Counted from the stretch's first letter, positions 32,641 to 44,873 are shown. The stretch is DNA of 64,000 bases from Bettongia penicillata ogilbyi (GCA_023548195.1 JAJHZJ010000575.1:747454-811453); one strand, 5' to 3'. Translations and numbers: made by a program. The notes: generated by a model from the sequence alone, not told the origin.

Positions 32641-32890
32641 ATTGTTGCTGTGGTTCAGTCGTGTCCAACTTTTTATTACCCCATGGACTATACTGAGTGA
32701 ATGCTGTCCACAGGGTTTTCTTGACAAGGATACTAGAGTGGTTTGTCATTTCTTCTCCAGTGTATTAAGGTAAACAATGGTTAAGTGACTTACTCAGGGT
32801 CACATTGCTAGTAAGTATCTCAGGCTGTATTCGAACTCCAGTCTTCCTGACTCCAGGCTCCGTACTCTATCTAAGTCACTTAGCTGCTGC
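32641..32890 (-). mobile_element. CORE-SINE with RTE/BovB-like tail, antisense
   Basis: 'ttgttgctgtggttcagtcg', 'ttttcttgacaaggatacta', 'aagtgacttactcagggtca' and 'cctgactccaggctccgtac' give all parts in antisense order. Confidence 0.9.
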
Positions 32891-34090
32891 TAGAATATTA
32901 GATGCAGGTCCTTATTGCACTTCCCATTCTCATTGGGAAGTCAGGTTCCCAGTCATTCTTGTTATGGATTGGCTTTAACCTAACCCTTACTCTCACTTCC
33001 CAAAGCAAGTCTTCAAGGTTCTAGGGGTAAAATTGAATGGTTGAGGTCTCTTCCTAATCTGTCGTGTGGAGACTCCATTCTAGTATCTTCTCTCTAATAT
33101 CAATTAGATATTAATTATTTAATTGCCTATTATAGTAAGTATTGTCTCTATGACAATCATTGTTCCAGTAATCATTTGGCTAATCAACCTCAATCAGTAA
33201 ACATTAATAAGAGAGATATTTGCTAAGAAGATATAGCAAGAACAGTAAGTATAAACTTATCTCCCTCCAGCTGGGGACACACTCTGCCCTCTATGCTCTG
33301 AGTCCCTCAGAGAGCATGTTCAAACTTAAATGGTTGCTACCAAGCCTTCCCCTTCCCTGCCCCCCACACATACCAAATTTATTTCTGTATGTGGTTTACC
33401 TTTTAGAAACCAGAATTTTGTGTTTCTCTATTGCTGGACTGGGTAAAACAGGTGTCTTGGGGTCCTCATCGTCATGGGTGCCTACAAATTCTACCATAGT
33501 GTCCTCTGCACCTCTGTTACTCTGATGTTTTGAATTTCCCAAGGCCTTCTCCTTCACATGAGAGCAGGACAGAACAAGTGCAAAGAGTGGAAGGAACCAG
33601 AAGAAATATCAGTTTCATGAAGACATGCCAACCCAGGTGGAGAGATGAGCAGTTGATGCTCTTACTTCTATCTCTTACCCTACATGAAGCCCTCTACTAG
33701 TAATTGCTTCCTAATTCATATGCAATCAAGAAGTATAAAAGTTTGAGCTGCATCCTTGGAGGTTGGTCTTTTGTGTCCAGTTTTGCCTCATCAACCAATC
33801 AAGAAAGCATATAACTAATTAGGAAGAATCATGGAATGCATGGCCATTGTCCAAAGGAATTACATTCAACTGATCATGCTTGACTATCAGACAGTATATG
33901 CTTATAAGGGCTGATCTGTCATGTGGTCATTCTTCTATTCCCATCAAACAATATGGATAGCATGGGGGTGGGGTATTTAGGTGAAGGGAACAGGTGGAGA
34001 GGGAGGAGAGTCTAGTTGTGTGGCTTCATAGTTGTGCTAACTCTCATTGTGGAAATTCCCTATACTAGTGCAAATTAGCATTTCCTCAAA
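32891..34090. other. Repeat-poor sequence
   Basis: 1.2 kb without recognised repeat or gene. The 101-codon frame at 33220-33525 has no domain I know. Confidence 0.4.
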
Positions 34091-34510
34091 ACTTACAGTC
34101 TTGGAGAATTATTTCTGGAACAGAGAGGTTAAGAAACTTGCGTAGGGTCACACTACTACTCTTTGTAAGAAGGAGGACTTGAACCCAGGTCTTCTTGATT
34201 CCAGTGTCATTTTTCTACCCATTAACCTCTTGTATTTTTTGGACAAGTTTTATTCCAGTTTTATAAATGAAGAAACTGAGGCATCAAGAGTGACTTGCCA
34301 TGATCACATAAATAGTAAGTGCTCAAAGGCAGATGGCAGCACATGTTTCCCATCACTCAATCTGTCGCCCCCACCTGACCTCTCAGTAACTGACCTGGAT
34401 CTCACTTCATAAGGTTGGCTGTGTTATTTATCACACCAGTTCTCACAAAGGGAGGTATTAAAGCGATACAACTCATTTTTCAGATGAGGAAACTGAGACT
34501 GTCTATGTTT
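34091..34510 (-). mobile_element. Cluster of three MIR-type SINE pieces, antisense
   Basis: Three times in 420 bases an antisense MIR landmark appears: 'agaggttaagaaacttgcgt' (34127), 'aatgaagaaactgaggcatc' (34265) and 'cagatgaggaaactgagact' (34481). These are probably separate insertions or an internally repeated copy. Confidence 0.6.
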
Positions 34511-35415
34511 GACTAGCCTTCAGTTGCCATTTCCCTCCCAAATTCTACAGGTTTATCGTGTATTTCTGTTGCCATAGCCTATTTCTTAAAGAAAGCAACC
34601 CTTTTTTCTCCTCTAAATATACTTTTAAAAATGAAAAGATGGCTTTTGAGTACAGTGATGCAGTGGTTTCCTTACAGATTTTGGTGGAAATAATTAGAAG
34701 TTTTGTTGTTCTTCTTAGTCTTATCATTCCCATTAAGAAATTAGCCAGTTTGCAGGCTCAGCGTTTGCCTCCCTACCCACTGTTTATGTCTCTTCGTACG
34801 TAGGGGGAGCCTGTTTGTCACTTTAATTGGGACAATGTGTCATGCAGACAATACTTGGCAACAACTTTTGGGTTGCTGGTTTTAAAAGATTTGCTTCAGG
34901 GAAAAGAAAATCCATTGTCAAAATTTAGACTTAATTGATCTGCACAACAACGGAATAAATAGCATTTTACAAATAATAAATCTTATTAGGAAACCCTTCA
35001 GTGGTAGTATCCAAATTATGCAACATGTCTTCTTTGACAGGATACACACACAAAAAACCATTAGGCAGCTGGAAACATCAGTCTTTGAATCTCAAGTCAC
35101 CCTTTCAGTCAGTGTTTGACAGTGAAGAAGGGCAGTACATTGCAAAGAGTATCTTGGATTTTACAGCATTCTCTTTTCAAGCTTACCAGATTTAGAAGCA
35201 TTATGATTATGGTTTTTCTTCTAATATAAATTGATTCTATGCTTCAAAGAATCTATGATATCAGTAGAGGGGTATTCTTTCCTCCAGTATAAAACACGAA
35301 CCCATCACAGCTCCTCGTTCTTGGGGCTCTTGTCCACGCCTTTCTCCAGATCCTCCACAGATTATCCACACAATGCACTAAAGACTTTCTAGTAGTGAGA
35401 CATTTAATTTTTAAA
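34511..35415. other. Repeat-poor sequence
   Basis: No repeat or gene recognised over 900 bases. The 81-codon frame 34558-34803 has a hydrophobic stretch but no family resemblance. Confidence 0.4.
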
Positions 35416-35735
35416 CTAGATAGATAGATAGATAGTAGATAGATAGATAGTAGATAGATTGATAGATAGATAGATGGATAGGTAGATGGATAGATAGATA
35501 AATAAATAGATAGATGGATGGATAGATAGGCAGATGGATAGGTAGATAGATACATGGATAGATAGATGGGTAGGTAGATGGATAGATACATAGATACATA
35601 GATACATAGATACATAGATAGATACATAGATAGATGGATGGATGGATGGATAGATGGATATATAGTAGATAGATAGATGGAAAGATAGATAGGTAGATGG
35701 ATAGGTAGATAGATAGATCGATGGATGTATATGTA
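35416..35735. repeat. (GATA)n/(GATG)n microsatellite array
   Basis: About 320 bases of TAGA/TGGA/TACA tetranucleotides with many interruptions, followed by GTATAT-rich sequence to about 35770. On the minus strand it yields long [12 protein letters not shown] false frames. Confidence 0.97.
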
Positions 35736-36002
35736 CACATATGTATATACATATATACAAGTATACACATATATTTTTCTCTATGTATTTTTTGCTTCAT
35801 TTGCTAATATATCTCTCCTATCTTTCTCTGCCAGAGATCTTGGACTTATAACAAAGAATAAAAAAGATAAGAAAAGTTCAGCAAAACCAATCATTATCCA
35901 AAAAATTCTGATGAAACATCTGCTTTTGCCTACCCATATTCTCCTACCTTCCCAAAGAAGCAGCAGCTGGTGGCATCTCATTTCCTACTTACTAAGCAGT
36001 GT
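35736..36002. other. Unassigned sequence
   Basis: No repeat or gene recognised. Confidence 0.35.
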
Positions 36003-36240
36003 AAGGCAGCTACGTCAAACAGTGGATAGAGCTCCAAGCTTGAAGTCACAAAGATCTGAATTCAAATCTATCACCAGAAACTTACTAACTATATGACCCT
36101 GGGCAAGTCACTTAACCCTCTTTTCCTCAGTTTTCTCATCTGTAAAAGGAGGTGGATAAGAAAATGGCAAATCACTCCAGTATCTCTGCCGAGAAAACTC
36201 CAAAGGAAGTCACAAAGAGTCTGACAAAGCAGAGCAACAA
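36003..36240 (+). mobile_element. CORE-SINE with RTE/BovB-like tail
   Basis: 'aacagtggatagagctccaa', 'gaccctgggcaagtcactta', 'ttttctcatctgtaaaagga' and 'agtcacaaagagtctgacaa' occur in order. A complete copy. Confidence 0.92.
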
Positions 36241-36389
36241 TAGCTGGTATAACAACTCAGCTGTTTATTTGATACCCTTTACACTGACTACATGACTGAT
36301 TTAATTTTTTTTCATTCATATGTAGCATTGATACTTTTATACAACTTATTATGCATGCCATGGTTGATAAGTAGCTACAGCTCACTTGC

Positions 36390-36612
36390 TACTACTATTC
36401 ATAATAATATGTAGCATTTACACTGCATTTTTCTTTCCAAAAAGATCTTTCTAGCTACTCTGTGAGAAGATACTATTATTATACCCATTTATAGATGAGG
36501 AAACAGACTCAGAGAGATTAAGTGAATCATCTAGGGTCACATAGTTGGTATCTGAGATTGTGTTTGAACCTGGTTGTTCCTAACTCCTTGGACAACTCTC
36601 TCCATAACATCT
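36390..36612 (-). mobile_element. MIR-type SINE, antisense
   Basis: 'tatagatgaggaaacagact', 'aagtgaatcatctagggtca' and 'gtgtttgaacctggttgttc' in antisense order. Confidence 0.8.
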
Positions 36613-37140
36613 GTCTTTTATTTACATCCACCATTTTTGGGGGGACACCTAAATTTTGTGTCCGACAAATGTGAGGTACACCAGTATTTGTAGCCATCTG
36701 ATGGGTTCCTTCTCTTCAGTTCTACATCTAGCACATTTTTTCCATCTATCATGACTTTCCAAGGCATGTATAGATAGATAAATGAATGGGTACCCATCCA
36801 ATTACACCTTTATATTTTCATTTACTTTTTAGTATGGATGCTTAGGCAAGTGTTTGGGGTTTTTTTTGAAAGACTTTGAATTTCATCAGAAAGACTGGAC
36901 AGAAGTAAAAAGTCTTGTATAAAATGCTTCAATTGACCTTTTTTGTTCTTTATTTGATTTGATTTGTATGTTCATTCAAATAAGATCTTGAGAATAAAGA
37001 TCACTTCTCTCCTATGTTATATTTTTTTAATTGGCATGAAACCAAAGTAAGACAAGAATGAAAAGGTCATATAATAGTCTTATCCTTTCCTAAGGACAGG
37101 TTGATCTTTTGTATATCCTCTTGTTGATTGAAGAAATTAA
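36613..37140. other. Unassigned sequence
   Basis: No repeat or gene recognised. Confidence 0.4.
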
Positions 37141-37370
37141 TAATAGCAGTTAGTATTTAAATTGCACTTTAAAGTTAATAAAGTGATTTACAAACAAGAA
37201 CTCATTTGATCCACACAACTCCATGAGGTATGCCCTTTATTTTTACATTTTACAGATGGAGAAACTGAGATAGATAATGGTTAAGGGACTTGCCCAAAGT
37301 GACACAATATCTAAGGTTGGATTTGAACTCAGGTCTTCCTGATGCCAGCCAGGCCCACTTGCTCTAAAAG
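37141..37370 (-). mobile_element. MIR-type SINE, antisense, nearly complete
   Basis: 'tttacaaacaagaactcatt', 'gatggagaaactgagataga', 'ttaagggacttgcccaaagt' and 'actcaggtcttcctgatgcc' give the whole element in antisense order. Confidence 0.85.
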
Positions 37371-38349
37371 GTCTAAGTTGGTTGATAAATAGATTTGCAT
37401 GATTCTATTTAGCCAACTTTCTCATTGCTTCTCACCATAATGATTTCACTTTGTGTTTCATCTTTATAATTTATTTTTGAAAGTTTCCATTCCTTTGGGC
37501 TGCCTTCCCCTGCAGTTTTAGTTAAAGGTGCATTATGTATCCTTTAGTTGAACCATTTGAAATGTCTTCCCCTCAAATCTAGGGTGTTTATCAAATATCT
37601 CAGCTTTTCCTCTCTTCACACAGTCTAAGATGGATTGCTTATCCCAACTCCACTCTGGACAAAGTTTCCATCATTTCAATGAAACCAACTAGCTGTTTTT
37701 TCTTTTTTTCTGGTTGGTGAGACGGAGCTCCAGAACAGTTTCCTTTCCTTGGTTTCTCTACCTTTTCAAATATTTATTTAGCATTGGGCCAGTCAAGAAA
37801 GTCCAAAAGGTTTTATTTGAAATCACTTATCCCTCCAGTATTACACCCTCATATTCACCTTCTGATTAGTTCTCAAATCCTTCCTCTACGTCCTTTGTCT
37901 GTTCCTATAGTCTCTAGTAGACTCCAGTGATTCAGTGATGTTTTTCTTTCACCTTCTACTGTCTCACACAAATGATCACTGTGTTTTCCCCTTTATTGCC
38001 AGTATCCTCATCAGTATATCTTTTTTAATGTGCAATGCTAGCTGATCTTTCCTCTGCTTCTTTTATCCATCTTGTTTCTTCTGAATAGGTCATAACTTTA
38101 AGTATCATGTTCCATAGGTATCATTTCTAAGGCTCAGTGCTAGTTATACATTTGAATTTAGCTCCTTCAGTTTGGGTCTCTATTTTAACTTGTTTCTTTA
38201 CAGGTTGACAATATTGTCTACATTCTGGAGAGATCTGAGGCCAGTAGGGTTTTATCAATGGCTTCTTTCCTGCACTGTGTTGACTGTGGGTTTCTGCTAC
38301 TATCCTCATGTGTAGCTTCTCTTGTTTGAGTTTCATGGTCATTTTGAGA
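37371..38349. other. Repeat-poor sequence
   Basis: Nearly 1 kb, pyrimidine-rich on the plus strand, without recognised repeat or gene. Confidence 0.4.
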
Positions 38350-38500
38350 AGGAGCTGCTATTATTATTTAAATGTTACAGATGAGAAATAAGTGACTTGC
38401 CTAGGGTTACACATCTAATAATATGTCTTACTGGTTTGGAACTCAAGTCTTCCTGACTCAGATTGCAGGACTCTATTACCTATGACACCAGCTGCCTCCA
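38350..38500 (-). mobile_element. MIR-type SINE, antisense
   Basis: 'aagtgacttgcctagggtta' and 'actcaagtcttcctgactca', ending 'gacaccagctgcc', the complement of the SINE head. Confidence 0.75.
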
Positions 38501-38758
38501 GGGAAGGCAGAGCAAGTGTAGTCTACATTCCCAAATTGTGGTGAGATGACATGGACCTAGACTAGAACACTAGTATTAAAAGAATATCATTTAAATGATA
38601 CTCTAGTCCTGCCACTGCAGAGGTGGTTGATACAAAGGTCAAAGTAGAACTGTGATACCTTAGGAAGGAAGGGAGAGCAGTACATCTCTGGAAAAGGCTG
38701 GGACATTATCAGTGCCAAATGATAGCATTAATTTCAATAAAGAAGCCAAGTGAGCATA

Positions 38759-38766
38759 GACTAAAT
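38759..38766 (+). repeat. Target-site duplication of hAT MITE, left copy
   Basis: gactaaat, identical to 38970-38977. Confidence 0.92.
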
Positions 38767-38969
38767 CAAGATTATGGAACCTGCAACCCTAACATCACAT
38801 GTGACCTTCTAGGTCCTCAAGTGCAGCTCTCTGACTGAATACAAACTTCACAGAACAAATTCTCTCAATAAAATTGTTTGTTCAGTAAAATTTGGACTCA
38901 GTCAAAAGGCCACACCCAAGGACCTAGAAGGCCACATGTGGCCTTGAAGTCACAGGTTTCTCAACCTTG
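38767..38969 (+). mobile_element. hAT-type palindromic MITE, complete
   Basis: 203 bases that fold back on themselves. The left arm ('ggaacctgca', 'gaccttctaggtcctcaagt', 'tacaaacttcacagaacaaa') is matched by its reverse complement in the right arm ('ttgttcagtaaaatttggac', 'cccaaggacctagaaggcca', 'cacaggtttctcaaccttg'). A perfect 8-base duplication flanks it, the size made by hAT transposases. It encodes nothing and would have depended on a transposase elsewhere. Partial relatives lie at 19200 and 31714. The exact family name is not certain. Confidence 0.93.
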
Positions 38970-38977
38970 GACTAAAT
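38970..38977 (+). repeat. Target-site duplication of hAT MITE, right copy
   Basis: gactaaat, identical to 38759-38766. Confidence 0.92.
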
Positions 38978-39705
38978 TCTCCTACTCTGATGATGTCTCT
39001 AAATGAAAATGGGTATAATTTTAGATATGAATAAAGAATCTGGTAGTGCCATTTTTGTTATTATCTGTCAAAATATATGGAGGATTCATGCTTTCCATGT
39101 ACTAGATGCCCTAAAGAGCCTTTTAGAACTCAAAGATTCTATGGTCCTAAGACTCATCAGTGGATAATGTGTCTCCATGATGAAGAGCTCTTTGTAAATT
39201 CAGTTTGGGAAAGGAATGTGTAAAACATTCCATGTGAATTATGAACCACATTTTCATAAGGATGAGAAAAAGAAACGTGTTGACTTGGTTGCCAGTGTCA
39301 ACATAATCCACAAAGGCTGTTTTGCTTCAAGAAAGATGAGAAGGATTGTTGTAATGAGAAGAATCTGCAGCTAACAAAGACAACATTGGGTACTCTCCAT
39401 TAACCTCACCTGCCCCTCCTCTCTGGGGTTTTTCCCTCTCAGCCTCTCTCATCTGTTCAACATCATTTTCTTGTCAAAATTGAATGCAAAGGCATTTCAG
39501 GTCTCTGATTATGGGCTGTGGGATTGATGAAATTGATTTTCTAATAGGAAAAATAATATAAGCACTGTTGCCCTTCCTACATAGACTGTTGCAAGTAGAT
39601 AATTCTTTTCTTTTTCCTTTGCTCTACTCTCCCTACCTTAGTGCTCCCATCATACCTGCTGAGAGGTTTACACAAATTAGGTTACTCAATTCAGATGCTC
39701 TGCCT
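38978..39705. other. Unassigned sequence
   Basis: No repeat or gene recognised. Confidence 0.4.
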
Positions 39706-39865
39706 CTATGTGTGTGTGTGTGTGTGTGTGTGAATGTGTATGTATGTATGCATGTATATATATATATATATATATGTATACACTATAAATGTGTGTGTAT
39801 GTATAGGTGTATGGACTTTTGTGTGCATATATGTATATGTATGTATATATTATGTGATATACATG
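39706..39865. repeat. (TG)n, (TATG)n and (TA)n composite simple repeat
   Basis: TG dinucleotides from 39711, then TATG units, about ten TA dinucleotides near 39755-39775, and GTAT-rich sequence after them. Confidence 0.95.
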
Positions 39866-39879
39866 CAGCAAACCAATCT

Positions 39880-40435
39880 TTTTTTATCAATTCACAAATG
39901 TTTATAGAATACCTATTGTGTGCCAGATACGGTGCTAACTGATAAGAATACAAATAGAGTAAATATAATAGCCTCTTCTGGAAAGGAGAACCGTCCTAAG
40001 GACAGGGATGCAGACAGGTATACGCAGGATAAATACAGTAAGAATAGTTAAACTTAAGGTAGTTTGATGGGTAGGGGACTAGCCTTTGAAGGGAACAGGG
40101 AAAGGCTTCATGTGGAAGGTGGTGATGCTTGAGCTGCATCTTGAATGAAGAGGGATGTGTGGTGAGGCAGAGGGGAGGTGGGAGGACATTCCAAGCATAG
40201 GGTGGGGGGAGTGATTAAAGGGAAGACACAGATGGAAGATGGGTGCTTTGCGAGGAACATGAAGAGAGTTAATTTGACTATATTAAAAAAATAGAGGATG
40301 GGAATAATAGATGACAAAGCTGGAAAGATAAGTTGGGGAGTTTTGCAAAGGGATTTGATAGAGAAACAGCTAAATTTGTATTTGATTCTAGAGGCAATAG
40401 AAAGTGGAGTGCTAGGTTCCAACAGACTTACAATG
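39880..40435 (-). mobile_element. L2 ORF2 end and 3' UTR, antisense
   Basis: 'tacctattgtgtgccagata' marks the terminus. 'gggaaaggcttcatgtggaa', 'ggacattccaagcatagggt' and 'tagaggcaatagaaagtgga' follow in the order of antisense L2. Overlying frames on the minus strand (40108-40422) are decayed ORF2. Confidence 0.85.
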
Positions 40436-40849
40436 AGCCCATCAGAAAGTCGAAACAGTTTTGTTTCTCCCCTCCTAGTGAGCTACCACCTCCCTTAGGG
40501 ATTTTCAAATCTTCCACACTTATATTACTACCCTGTAATTGAGTCCCACACCCGCAAACTCAAACAAGACAAAGTGGTATTAACAAAACATCATAGAATC
40601 TACTTCTTCGTAAACCTTCCTTCCACCAGATACCTATGCATTCTACATATGCAGAGTCCTGCTTTGGGATCTTTCCCTTAAGTAGAATAGAAATGGGGGG
40701 TTTTAGGGAATCAAGCAATTTAATCTAGTACCAACCCCCATCTCCCATGGAAACTTATTATTAACCTTTCCCAAGTTAGAATTCTGCCCTATCAGTATTT
40801 TTATGCACACATTATCATAGTTTTATTATCAGATTTTCAATTATGGAAT
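40436..40849. other. Unassigned sequence
   Basis: No repeat or gene recognised. Confidence 0.4.
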
Positions 40850-41075
40850 ATATTTCCTGCTCATGTCCGTTTCTCAGAATCTTTAGCTTTCTTTGAGTTT
40901 TCCCAAGTGCCACTTCCCCTATAAAGTTTTCCCTAATTCCATAAATTGTTATTCTCTCTCTTCTCAAATTATCCTGTATTTCCTTATTTTCTTCCATGCT
41001 CTGTCCCCAGGGAGAATGTAATTTTCTTCAGTCCTTGGGTGTTTTTCAGTTTGGCTTTTCTATCCTCAGCACTTG
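40850..41075 (+). mobile_element. L2 3' region, sense
   Basis: 'cccaagtgccacttccccta', 'agttttccctaattccataa' and 'cccagggagaatgtaatttt' follow the sense L2 3' end. It lies between two antisense L2 copies. Confidence 0.65.
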
Positions 41076-41164
41076 TTTTACATTGGAAGCTTCCTCTACC
41101 AATGAAGATTTGCAACTGAGTTATAATTAGTGTCAGAAAATAGCTTGGGGCATTGAGAGGTGAA

Positions 41165-42055
41165 CTCAATCCATAAATCGGTAAACATTTATTAACTGCC
41201 TACTGTGTTCCAGACCTCACACTGTGCCCTGGGGGTACAAAAAGACACAAAAGGTAGTCATTGCCCTCCAGGAACTTGAAGTCCAATGTGGGAGAAAGCA
41301 TGCAAACAATTGTGTAAAATGCAAGCTAGGCTGGGAATTAATAAGAAATTGTCAAAAAAGGGAAGGACTAGAATAAAGAGGGGTTGAGAAAGGCCTCCTT
41401 TAAAAGAGAATTTTCAGTTTGAACTTAAGAAAATCCATGGAAAGCAGGGTCAGAAATCAGAGCAGAGGAGGGAGAGTGTTCCAGGCCTGGGGGATAGCCA
41501 GAGAGAATGCCCAGAGGTGAAAAGTGGAGTGGTTTATTTGTGGAAAAGTCAGGAGGCCAGTGCCACTGGATTGAAGAGTACATAGAGGACACTAAGGTAT
41601 AAGAAAACTGGAAAAGTAGAAGGGGGCTGGCTTATGAAGGATTCTGAATGACATGCAGAGAATTTTCTACTTGTCAGAGGCAATTGGGAACCACTGGAGT
41701 TTAACGAGTAAGGGAGTGATAAAGTTGTCCCTGTGGTTTAGGAAAATCACTTTGGTGGATGAATGAAGGATGGATTGGTTTCAGGAGAGTCTTGAGGCAG
41801 ATAAACATATCATCAGGATATTGTAATAGTCCAAGAGTGAGGTGATGAGGTCCTGTATTAGAGTTTCTGGCAGTATTAGAGGAGAGAAGGGAGCATATTA
41901 GGGAGATGTTAAAAAGGTGAAATCAGCAGATCTTGGTAACAAGTTGGATATGGGGGATAAGAGATATTGAGGAGTTGAGGATGACTCCTAGCTTGCAAGC
42001 CCAAAGGGCTGGGAGGGGATTACCATTTATAGTAACAGGGATGGTAGTGGGGCAT
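41165..42055 (-). mobile_element. L2 ORF2 end and 3' UTR, antisense, best-kept L2 copy
   Basis: About 890 bases in unbroken antisense order: terminus 'tttattaactgcctactgtg', 'tcattgccctccaggaactt', 'agtgttccaggcctggggga', 'ggaaccactggagtttaacg', 'aaaatcactttggtggatga', 'gtaatagtccaagagtgagg' and 'gaggatgactcctagcttgc'. The complement encodes the RT thumb and C-terminal part of L2 ORF2. No open frame survives. Confidence 0.9.
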
Positions 42056-42059
42056 AGAG

Positions 42060-42170
42060 GGTTTAAAAGGTGACTTACTCAATGTCACAGAGCCCCTTGT
42101 ATCAGAGGGGAGATTTTTAACACAGTTGCTCCTGACTCTGAGATGAATTCTCTATTCAATATAATATCCT
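42060..42170 (-). mobile_element. MIR-type SINE fragment, antisense
   Basis: 'gtgacttactcaatgtcaca' and 'ttgctcctgactctgagatg' match the antisense SINE head. It abuts the L2. Confidence 0.6.
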
Positions 42171-43509
42171 GCTTCTCTTGACTTGTATATAAATAAATCT
42201 TTTCTAGGTTTTCTACTTCACAGAAACCCTATGGATTTCAGCAATCTAAAAATACATTTTTTTTTCTGAATTTGGCCTCATTTTTGGACGCCTTAGGACC
42301 TGATTCAAACCACACTTCTTTCTACCTGTGCCATCAACATCACATATGAACTACCACCTTCCCAACAGTCACATAGAATATATTAATAATGTGCCAATTG
42401 ATAGGGAAAATAGAAAAGAGTTTAATGCAAAGTGTTTAACCTTGATGAGCTTAGCCTTTTAACTCCTGAACAATGAAATCTATACCTAAGAGCCACTGAG
42501 CAGTGTAGACAATAGGCATGTTTTGAGTAGGTTAAGGAAAGGCTAAGGAAACTTTACTACAATATAATTTAGCTTATATAATGGTTACTGCCTTAGATCA
42601 TTTCAAGAGATGGTATAAACCTTGATTTTGATGAAGTCAAAGAACTTTGAGCTCTAAGATATAAATACCTTCAAGATGAGCTAGTCCAAACCTCTCATTT
42701 GGCAAAGCAGCATATTCACATTAAAAAAAAAAAGACAACTTTCTGGTTCTCAAGAATTTAATGTTCAGGCAATGAAGATCATAAGAAAGTTAAAAATAAG
42801 AAAATGATAAAATATCATTGTTGGACGAGAGAATTTCCATATCAAAAGTTCCCAAAGGGGTTAAAATTAGAGCTGCACTCCCTTCCCCCAATAAACAGAG
42901 AGAAATAGGGAGAAAGGCAAAAGAAGGAAAAACTGGATTAATGGATTAATCAATTGATAGCTGACACCACGAAATTATTTTATGTATCACTTTGGTGGAT
43001 AAGAATCCAATGGTCTTATTAAAGAATATGTTATTTCCAGAAATATAACTTATTCTCAAAATTCAGGTGGTATTATAGCCAGAGTACCTAGGAGTAAATA
43101 CTTAGGTTCAGTTTGAATTCAGCTCTTCAGCTCTTCTCACTGAAGATCTTAGACCTAAATACCCTCAGTTCCTTCTTGGCCTCTTTTGGGATTAAAACCA
43201 AAAAATGATCAAGCTATTTCTCTCTCATCTATCTGTATGTGACCACACAGTGAATTTGTTCCAAAGTTATGTTAGCAAGGAAATTATTAACCCACCCAAT
43301 GATCTCTTTCTTTCCTCTGTGATGAATAATAGAGACTGGCATGATAACTTAATAACAGAAAAAAGCAGTGGTTTTGGAGTAGGATTCCAAGTCATTACTT
43401 TCCTCTTTTATAAATGATGGTTTCCCTGAAGCACTTCCATGGTCCCATCCCACTGAAAATTGTATGACTTGACTTTTACACTTCACCTGAGACTTTTTAC
43501 CAACCACAC
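42171..43509. other. Repeat-poor sequence
   Basis: 1.3 kb without recognised repeat or gene. It ends at the target site of the next L1. Confidence 0.4.
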
Positions 43510-43527
43510 AAGCCCACCAGTTTCTTG
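43510..43527 (+). repeat. Target-site duplication of antisense L1, left copy
   Basis: aagcccaccagtttcttg, 17 of 18 identical to 44874-44891. Confidence 0.88.
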
Positions 43528-44873
43528 ATGTCTAGATTCTGTTTATGATCATGGCTTTCAGAAAGTCCCATAATTTTTAAAGTGTATCTCCTGGATCTAT
43601 TTTCCAAGTCAGTTACTTTTCCAATGAGATATTTCACATTGTCTTCTATTTTTTTTAATTTTTTGCTTTTGTTTTGTAATTTCTTGGTTTCTCATAAAGT
43701 CATTAGCTTCTATCTGTTCCATTCTAACATTATTATTCTATTTTCTTCAGTGAACTTTTGAACCTCCTTTTTCATTTGGGTAGTTCTGCTTTTAAAAGCA
43801 TTCTTCTCCTCTTTGGCTTTTTGGGTGTCTTTTGCCATTTGAGTTAGTCTGTTTTAAAAGGTATTATTTTCTTCAGCATTTTTGGGGGTCTCCTTTTAGC
43901 AAACTATTGACTCATTTTTCATGATTTTCTTGTATTGCTCTAATTTCTCTTCCCAATTTTTCCTCCACCTCTCTTACTTGATTTTCAAAATCCTTTTTGA
44001 GATCTTCCATGGCTCTGAGATGCAGAAGCCTTGAATTTTATATCTTCCTATGTTGGTAAGCATTGTTCCTCCTCATCTGAAAGTATGGAAGAAAAAAACT
44101 GTTCACCAAGAAAGTAATCTTCTATAGTATTATTTTTCCCATTTTGGGGGCATTTTCCCAACCAGTTACTTGACTTTTGAGTTCTTTTTAAAGAGGAGGG
44201 TATACTCTGGGAACCTGTAAGTACTCAATTGCTTCAAGGTGGCACAATCAAGGGAGAGGAGTTTACTCCTCTCCTGGACTGCACTGTGGTCTGGTAGCTA
44301 CCAAAGTTTTTCTGCCCAGGATCTGCAAGTAGAATTCCCTTTCCAGAGCCTGTACCAGGTCCACCATGCCAGAACTCTTCCTCATCCCAAGGCCACCACT
44401 CAGGGCTGAGACCCAGAACAGCCGCTTAATTCCCCCAGGGTCTTTAGGCTGAGGGCTCCAAAAATGGATGATGCTGCTGCTGCCTGTGACTGGGGTTCTG
44501 TCAGGACTCTGCTTTCTTTTCACCCAGGTGAAAAAGTTTTCTCACTGACTTTTGAAGCTGTCTTTAGAGTTTGTGTGTTGAGGGATCTGGGAACCACAAC
44601 TTTTGCTGGGGATTCTGTCCCCAAGGCCTGCTTATGTTCTATTCATGCCTATGCCACACAGTCAAGGCTGGGCTGGGTTCTCCCCATTCGATAGACCTTT
44701 CCTGTCACCCTTCCAGGCTACCTTGCACTGGAAATCTGTTTAACTCTGTTGTTTTATGGCTTGGGCTGCTCTAGAATTTTTTTAGAGTCCTTTTTTACAG
44801 ACATTTCATGGGTTTTGGGGACAGAGTTAGAGTAGGTGCATCTTTCTAGTCTGCCATCTAGACTCTGACCCCC
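43528..44873 (-). mobile_element. L1 or HAL1 5' half, antisense, no 3' end
   Basis: On the minus strand it begins with a run of five G and an L1 5' UTR ('gatggcagactagaaagatg'), includes the ORF1 start and the coiled-coil half, and stops inside ORF1 at 'gaatctagacat'. There is no 3' UTR and no poly-A. An 18-base duplication nevertheless brackets it exactly, so the truncation at the 3' side was probably made during insertion. This is the reverse of the usual 5' truncation of L1. Confidence 0.88.
43600..44170 (-). pseudogene. L1 ORF1 N-terminal half pseudogene
   Basis: The minus strand encodes, with stops, the ORF1 start region (a FLGEQ-containing segment that is also present in the copy at 51065), then an acidic stretch and a K/E-rich coiled coil. 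The part coding for the RRM and C-terminal domain is absent because the copy ends. No intact frame longer than about 50 codons remains. Assignment rests on alignment by eye with 10789 and 51065. Confidence 0.75.

Noticed and set aside
35416..35735. CRISPR-like array
   Set aside because: The repeats are tetranucleotides without unique spacers. The genome is clearly animal.
35253..35800. Three long minus-strand frames rich in I, Y, L and S
   Set aside because: They are translations of the GATA-type microsatellite.
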